From NCBI GenBank assembly GCA_949357655.1, contig CASHTG010000011.1, positions 620,001 to 684,000 on the forward strand: 64,000 bases of DNA, written 5' to 3'. The position numbers and the translations under genes were made by a program. How positions within the stretch are numbered: position 1 is the first letter of the stretch; each line of letters begins with the position of its first letter. The notes below the pieces were generated by a model. The model saw nothing but the letters and a program-made list of their open reading frames with translations, ran no database searches and was not told the origin of the DNA. This DNA comes from Parascedosporium putredinis. Taxonomy: Eukaryota > Ascomycota > Sordariomycetes > Microascales > Microascaceae. Positions 59,708-64,000 of the stretch are shown here, piece after piece.

Positions 59708-62700
59708 GACGATGCCCGAGTTAATATGGATGAAGAGAAGCGTCCCATGCATGTGAGTCCATCGGGTTTTGAGACCCCGCATCCCACACTTTCGAGGCCC
59801 CCTTATGCAACTGCTTGTGGCTGTGCCCGAGTGGCGGTGGCATCATAATCCCATTGCGCTCAGCTGCATTAGGGTTAAGGTTAAGTAACAGAGACAGGAA
59901 GCGGGAGAGGGACCGCATCCGAACCGGAAACAACTCCATGAATGCCCCATTACCGCGAGTTTTCAAGTTGTGGTGGCGGGTTTTTCTTTTCTCTTTTTTT
60001 TTTTTTGGGGCAAATCCTGGGCGGGCAGACGCTAGCTCCTGGAGCTGAGAGTGCCAGTTTTTCCATCTCTTGTGTAGCCCAACATGCAGCCCATCCGTAG
60101 ATGTACTGAGAAATGAGCGTAGTCGGTGTTTGGGTCAACTTGTACTATGTTTAGCACCATTGCCCGTGTCACTGTCACTTATAGAAACTCGTTTAGGCGA
60201 GTGAATGCTATCACGTATAATCACCAACTTGTAACCTCAGACCCTTGAATAGCGAAGCCAAATCCCCGCCTTCGGCGTGAGCGAGCCTCAACCTAGCCTT
60301 CATCTCAACCCCTCAACGAGCTTGAGACTAGTACTACGAATTCAAGCCCATAAATCACCAAATCATTTGCCCTCGTGTCAACTAATGACCCCTGCACGTC
60401 GGTTCAGTGGTTACCCCTGCCTACATGGTTCACTAGAGACCTTCCTCTGATTTTCCCAACCATATCCAGCTCCTGTGGAGTAGTGCGTGCCTCAACGACA
60501 TAGTGCGTCATTGATTATCATCTTATCTATCTAAACCCATTCCTCGCGCGTAGCAATCGATTTCCCTCTCTTCTTTAAGAGGTCTTGGCGCTCATTCAGT
60601 AGGGAACCGCATTCCACATAGCAAAGACTACTCTGCCCTCTGCACCGCGAAGGACGGAATGATAAAAAGCAATATCAAGGGCCTTCTTCTCCTATGTTTC
60701 CCCACATTTCCCCCGGATGTGCTAGAAAGGCCCCAATCAGCTATTGACAGCTTTCCACACTTCACGAAGCTCCCATCACTTCCGGGCAGTGGCGCGTATG
60801 GAGGCTGGAGAAAAGAAGCATCATCTACCCCTAGGCAAGGCCACGAGGTCAGGTAACCTCTGACGACGCTGAGTCCTGCTCACGATGGCTTCTTGGGTGA
60901 AAGGGAACCGTTTAATCAACCGCAAGATGCGCTGGACGCGCGTTAGCCAAGGCCACCCTTGACATCCCGACCCGGTCCGGCCCGAGCGATACTACCGCCC
61001 AGTCGCCGTTTCGCGAGTTATGAACGCGATGTTAGTACCTAAGAGGGGATTCCGCATCGCATCGGGGCCTTCCGCCGAGTTCAGGGAGGCTAGTCCCTTC
61101 GTACTTCCCGTCATATATCACGAAGAGATTCCATCGTGGTGGTGCAGGCGATCAAGCGCTGCGTCAAAAACGAGCTGTGCGACCCGTCGATCCCTCACTT
61201 CAAAGAGATTTGCAGTCCTTATAAGGGAGATTATTGGGATTGTATGACACATACGACCATAGCCTGGAGAAAACACGCGATCCCGTTCGCTCTCGCCTCG
61301 TTAAGCTCTAGAGCGTCAGACCAGTAGTTGGGTCGGTGACGACCAGCGAATCCCTGATGTTGTATGTCAATTTTCCTTTTTATACTTCCGATTTCTTTTG
61401 GATTAGTTGATTAGCTAGCATGGAATATAGCGAAGAGATATTTTGTTGAATAGAGCGGTGCTGTAAGGCAGCAATACAGCATGAGCGGCCGTTCATATTC
61501 CTCGGCGTCCTGTTCTTTCCTTCCTTTTTCTGCGCCACCTTGCCGGCTCTCGCGTGGAGTTCAGCTGCCGGCAAACCTGAAATTGTCGAGCGTTTGACAC
61601 CCACGGTTTCTGGGAGTGAAAAGAAATGGGGAGAACAGAGCCCCCGCAGGCAACATATGGATATCGTCATAGCACAGATGGACGAACAAATGAGACATGC
61701 AGGCCCGAACATACAGAACCACAGCCTCGCGGGAGGTTTGAGAAAATAGTACTGGCGCTCTTGTTCATAGCCCTTTCTAATGGCGGTCTAGTGGCTCGGT
61801 AGACACCAGTGGGATCGCTTCCATGGAACCTTGGACATTGCATGCTTAACATAACAAGGTCCGGATGCGTCGGCATTGTGCCCGAGGACGTATCAGACAC
61901 CACCCGTGAAGGTCCATTGTCCCTATACCATATAATGGCGGAGTGGCTGGCTTCACGAGCTTCAGGGTGGCTTTGGGGGATTGGGGCATGAAAAGGAGCT
62001 TGCGTAAGAGATGTCTAGGGAAAAGGAGGTTCCCGATGCCGCGTTATCCGGCGTGGATTCTCCTCCGGATCCAGGAACCGACCCAAACCCCATTGTGTGC
62101 CCCGCAAGAGGCGAAAGGCCATAGGGTAAGAAATGTTCGCAAAAGTTAAATTTAAGCTCCTAGAAGCTAGGAAGGGCTGTGCCGAAGGTTTTCTCCACCC
62201 CACGACACGGGTTGATGTGGATTTCGCCATCTCGGGACGCAGATTCATAGATGGCTACTCCCGGCGTCCAAGAGATTTCCAGCGTCTTTCCTTTTCCCCT
62301 CCTCTTTTTTTATGAAAGAAAAACGAGGAAACGAGATGGCAACTACGGTTTATCGGCCTTTCGATCGATAACTATAGAGCGGATGCTTAGGTGGCGTGCG
62401 CGCGGGCGCCCACTTCTTTCCAATGTTGAGCCATTTCCCACCCCTTCCTCGCTCACTCTTCCTCTCGCCTTTGGGACACGGGATCAGAAAGAGGTATCTG
62501 GAACTCCACAAAAAGGAGGATATAATGCGGGGCCAGCCGCGGGAGATGTTGACGCGAGCTCGGGGGTAGCTAGCTGCACGCGAGCTGAGCTGCATACGTA
62601 GATGGATGGATGGTATCAATCTATTGGGAGGCCACCCCTTCTTCTTCCTCTCCCAACCTCCATCCAGGCGAAAAACTTGATAGATGATGGAATATTACCT

Positions 62701-64000
62701 GTCGTCTTTGATAGCGTGACCGTGAGATTACCGTTTACGATGACCGAGGGAAAATTGGGAGGGGGGCAAAAGATGAGAGGTGGTTCTTTTTTTGTTGTTC
62801 CTTTTCTTTCTTCGGAGATGACGACAGCGCGGATGAGGATTCAAAGGGATGGTGTGGCGAAATTCAGCTTGGAGACGCCGACGTTCTTGATTTCCACACA
62901 TTGCACGTGAGAGGACATTGGGGAAAACTAGAAAGGAGGGAGGCGCGAAACAAGATGGTGGTTGAAAGAGAAGGGCATCGCTCGATCAGATGTTCCCGAT
63001 AGTATCCGTGCCTGGAGGGGGTTCGACGTATGACGTCTCCGGCCGTCGGAAGAAGGCAGCGATCGTCCCCCTCCTCTCCTCCGCCACGAATAGGTGGTGC
63101 ACCTTTGCTGAACGCATGGAGCTAGAACTCCCCAAGGGTCCAGTTTCAAAAGCTGACCTCCCAAGGTCCTCCCCTCCCCTCTCCCGCGCCGGTCTCTGAT
63201 TCGACGGAGCTCAAGAGGTCCAAGGTGACATCTGACGCTGGCAAGCCGCGCATGGATGTGCAAAGGCTTGCATCTGCTTAACATTGATGCGGTTGAGAGA
63301 GTTTTCTGATCGGTATTTTTTTATTTTTCTTTTCTCATTTTGCCCGGGGTCTACTTCTCGCTTCCGCTGTTCATAGATGGACGGAGCGGGCGACGGTGTT
63401 CCAGATCCTCGAACCAGAATTTTTGAATTAATAAAAAAGAAAAAGGAGGGTTCCGAGTGCGGGCAGCCAAGTCCACAAAATGCGCAAAGGGCCACACAAA
63501 AGAAACCACTGCCGCGGGTTTGACCACTCCGACGTGGACGCGGGTGCCGCCGAGCACCCAAGCACCCACGCCTCGGTGATTAAAAAGGGAAAGAGATCGA
63601 GTGATGCTTCGAGGCTAAGGATACACCGCAGGGTCGCAGTCATGAGGGTGAGCTCCCCTCCCTCTCCCCTCTCTTCTGGTCCCGGAGGTAACAGAGCAGC
63701 AAGAAAGTGGTTCTCAAAAATATATCCCGGGCATTCTTCGCCAAGCTCGTGCAGGTCGAGTTTTCCTTGTTAGCGTTAGGTACGAGAAATTCGTCGAGTG
63801 GGCGGCAACGGGCCAATCACAAGGACGAATTCCAACACGTTTTTCGACAAACCCTCGTGGTTGGTTTGATGTGGTCGGAAGGGCCGTGGGGAAACAACGC
63901 CGCCCTCGTCTCCCAAGATCTCCCAGAGTTGCATTTGCATGGAAAGAGAGCCCAGCCCACGCCAAAAAGAGTCCAATCACTGGATCCCGCTAGCGCAGCG
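59708..64000. other. 4.3 kb without a supported gene
   Basis: The first part is the NLR promoter. A frame near 61136-61327 (KRCVKNELCDPSIPHFKEIC) has some protein-like character but no ATG or partner exon. The region 62.2-63.9 kb is rich in C/T and A/G tracts and may be the leader or promoter of a gene beyond the window. No RNA gene or mobile element recognised. Confidence 0.5.

Noticed and set aside
61136..61327. 63-codon Cys-containing frame
   Set aside because: No ATG start, no partner exon and no recognised family; kept only as a note in the intergenic entry.

Overview
The window looks like nuclear DNA of a filamentous ascomycete, probably a Sordariomycete. Introns are short (about 40-220 bp) with GT-AG ends and CTAAC-like branch points. 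Promoters have pyrimidine-rich leaders. The gene set is typical of Pezizomycotina: a BIM1/X325 copper protein, CON-6, a HET-E-like NACHT-WD40 receptor, a DUF3176 membrane protein, a fungal CorA-like protein and a tannase-family esterase. There is also one intron-containing tRNA-Lys(UUU).

Layout. 1.1-2.2 kb: X325 copper protein (-). 2.2-8.7 kb: a long gene-poor stretch. 8.7-9.7 kb: GPI-anchored Cys/Thr/Ser-rich protein (+). 10.2-17.4 kb: two tandem dynamin-like GTPases (-), one with a repetitive lysine-rich tail. 19.4-22.6 kb: large conserved fungal protein of unknown function (+). 23.9-24.5 kb: small protein with a beta-strand-like Ser/Ile repeat (+). 25.6 kb: tRNA-Lys. 26.1-30.5 kb: ten-exon CorA-like protein (-). 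33.2-35.4 kb: DUF3176 protein (+). 36.2-37.5 kb: alpha/beta hydrolase (+). 37.6-38.0 kb: CON-6 (-). 38.9-39.5 kb: secreted six-cysteine protein (-), with a tandem repeat array in its upstream region. 41.2-41.9 kb: secreted protein (+). 42.6-44.3 kb: tannase/feruloyl esterase (+). 44.8-45.9 kb: tail-anchored protein with a hexapeptide repeat (+). 47.7-48.4 kb: doubtful small gene. 50.3-52.2 kb: zinc-cluster plus ankyrin protein (-). 53.9-54.8 kb: short-chain dehydrogenase (-). 55.6-59.7 kb: NLR (-). 59.7-64 kb: no supported gene.

The main anomaly is that almost every gene longer than about 600 bp is interrupted by isolated frame breaks. Nearly all are repaired by restoring one base in a short homopolymer, usually C or G. 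I count about fifty in roughly 28.6 kb of coding sequence. After allowing for them, exon phases and total lengths close to whole codons in almost every gene. This points to an incompletely polished long-read assembly rather than to a cluster of pseudogenes, so features are called as genes with their breaks noted. Several genes (two dynamin-like GTPases, the NLR, the ankyrin protein) belong to families used in fungal self/non-self recognition, but they are spread over the window and no single operating system is demonstrated.
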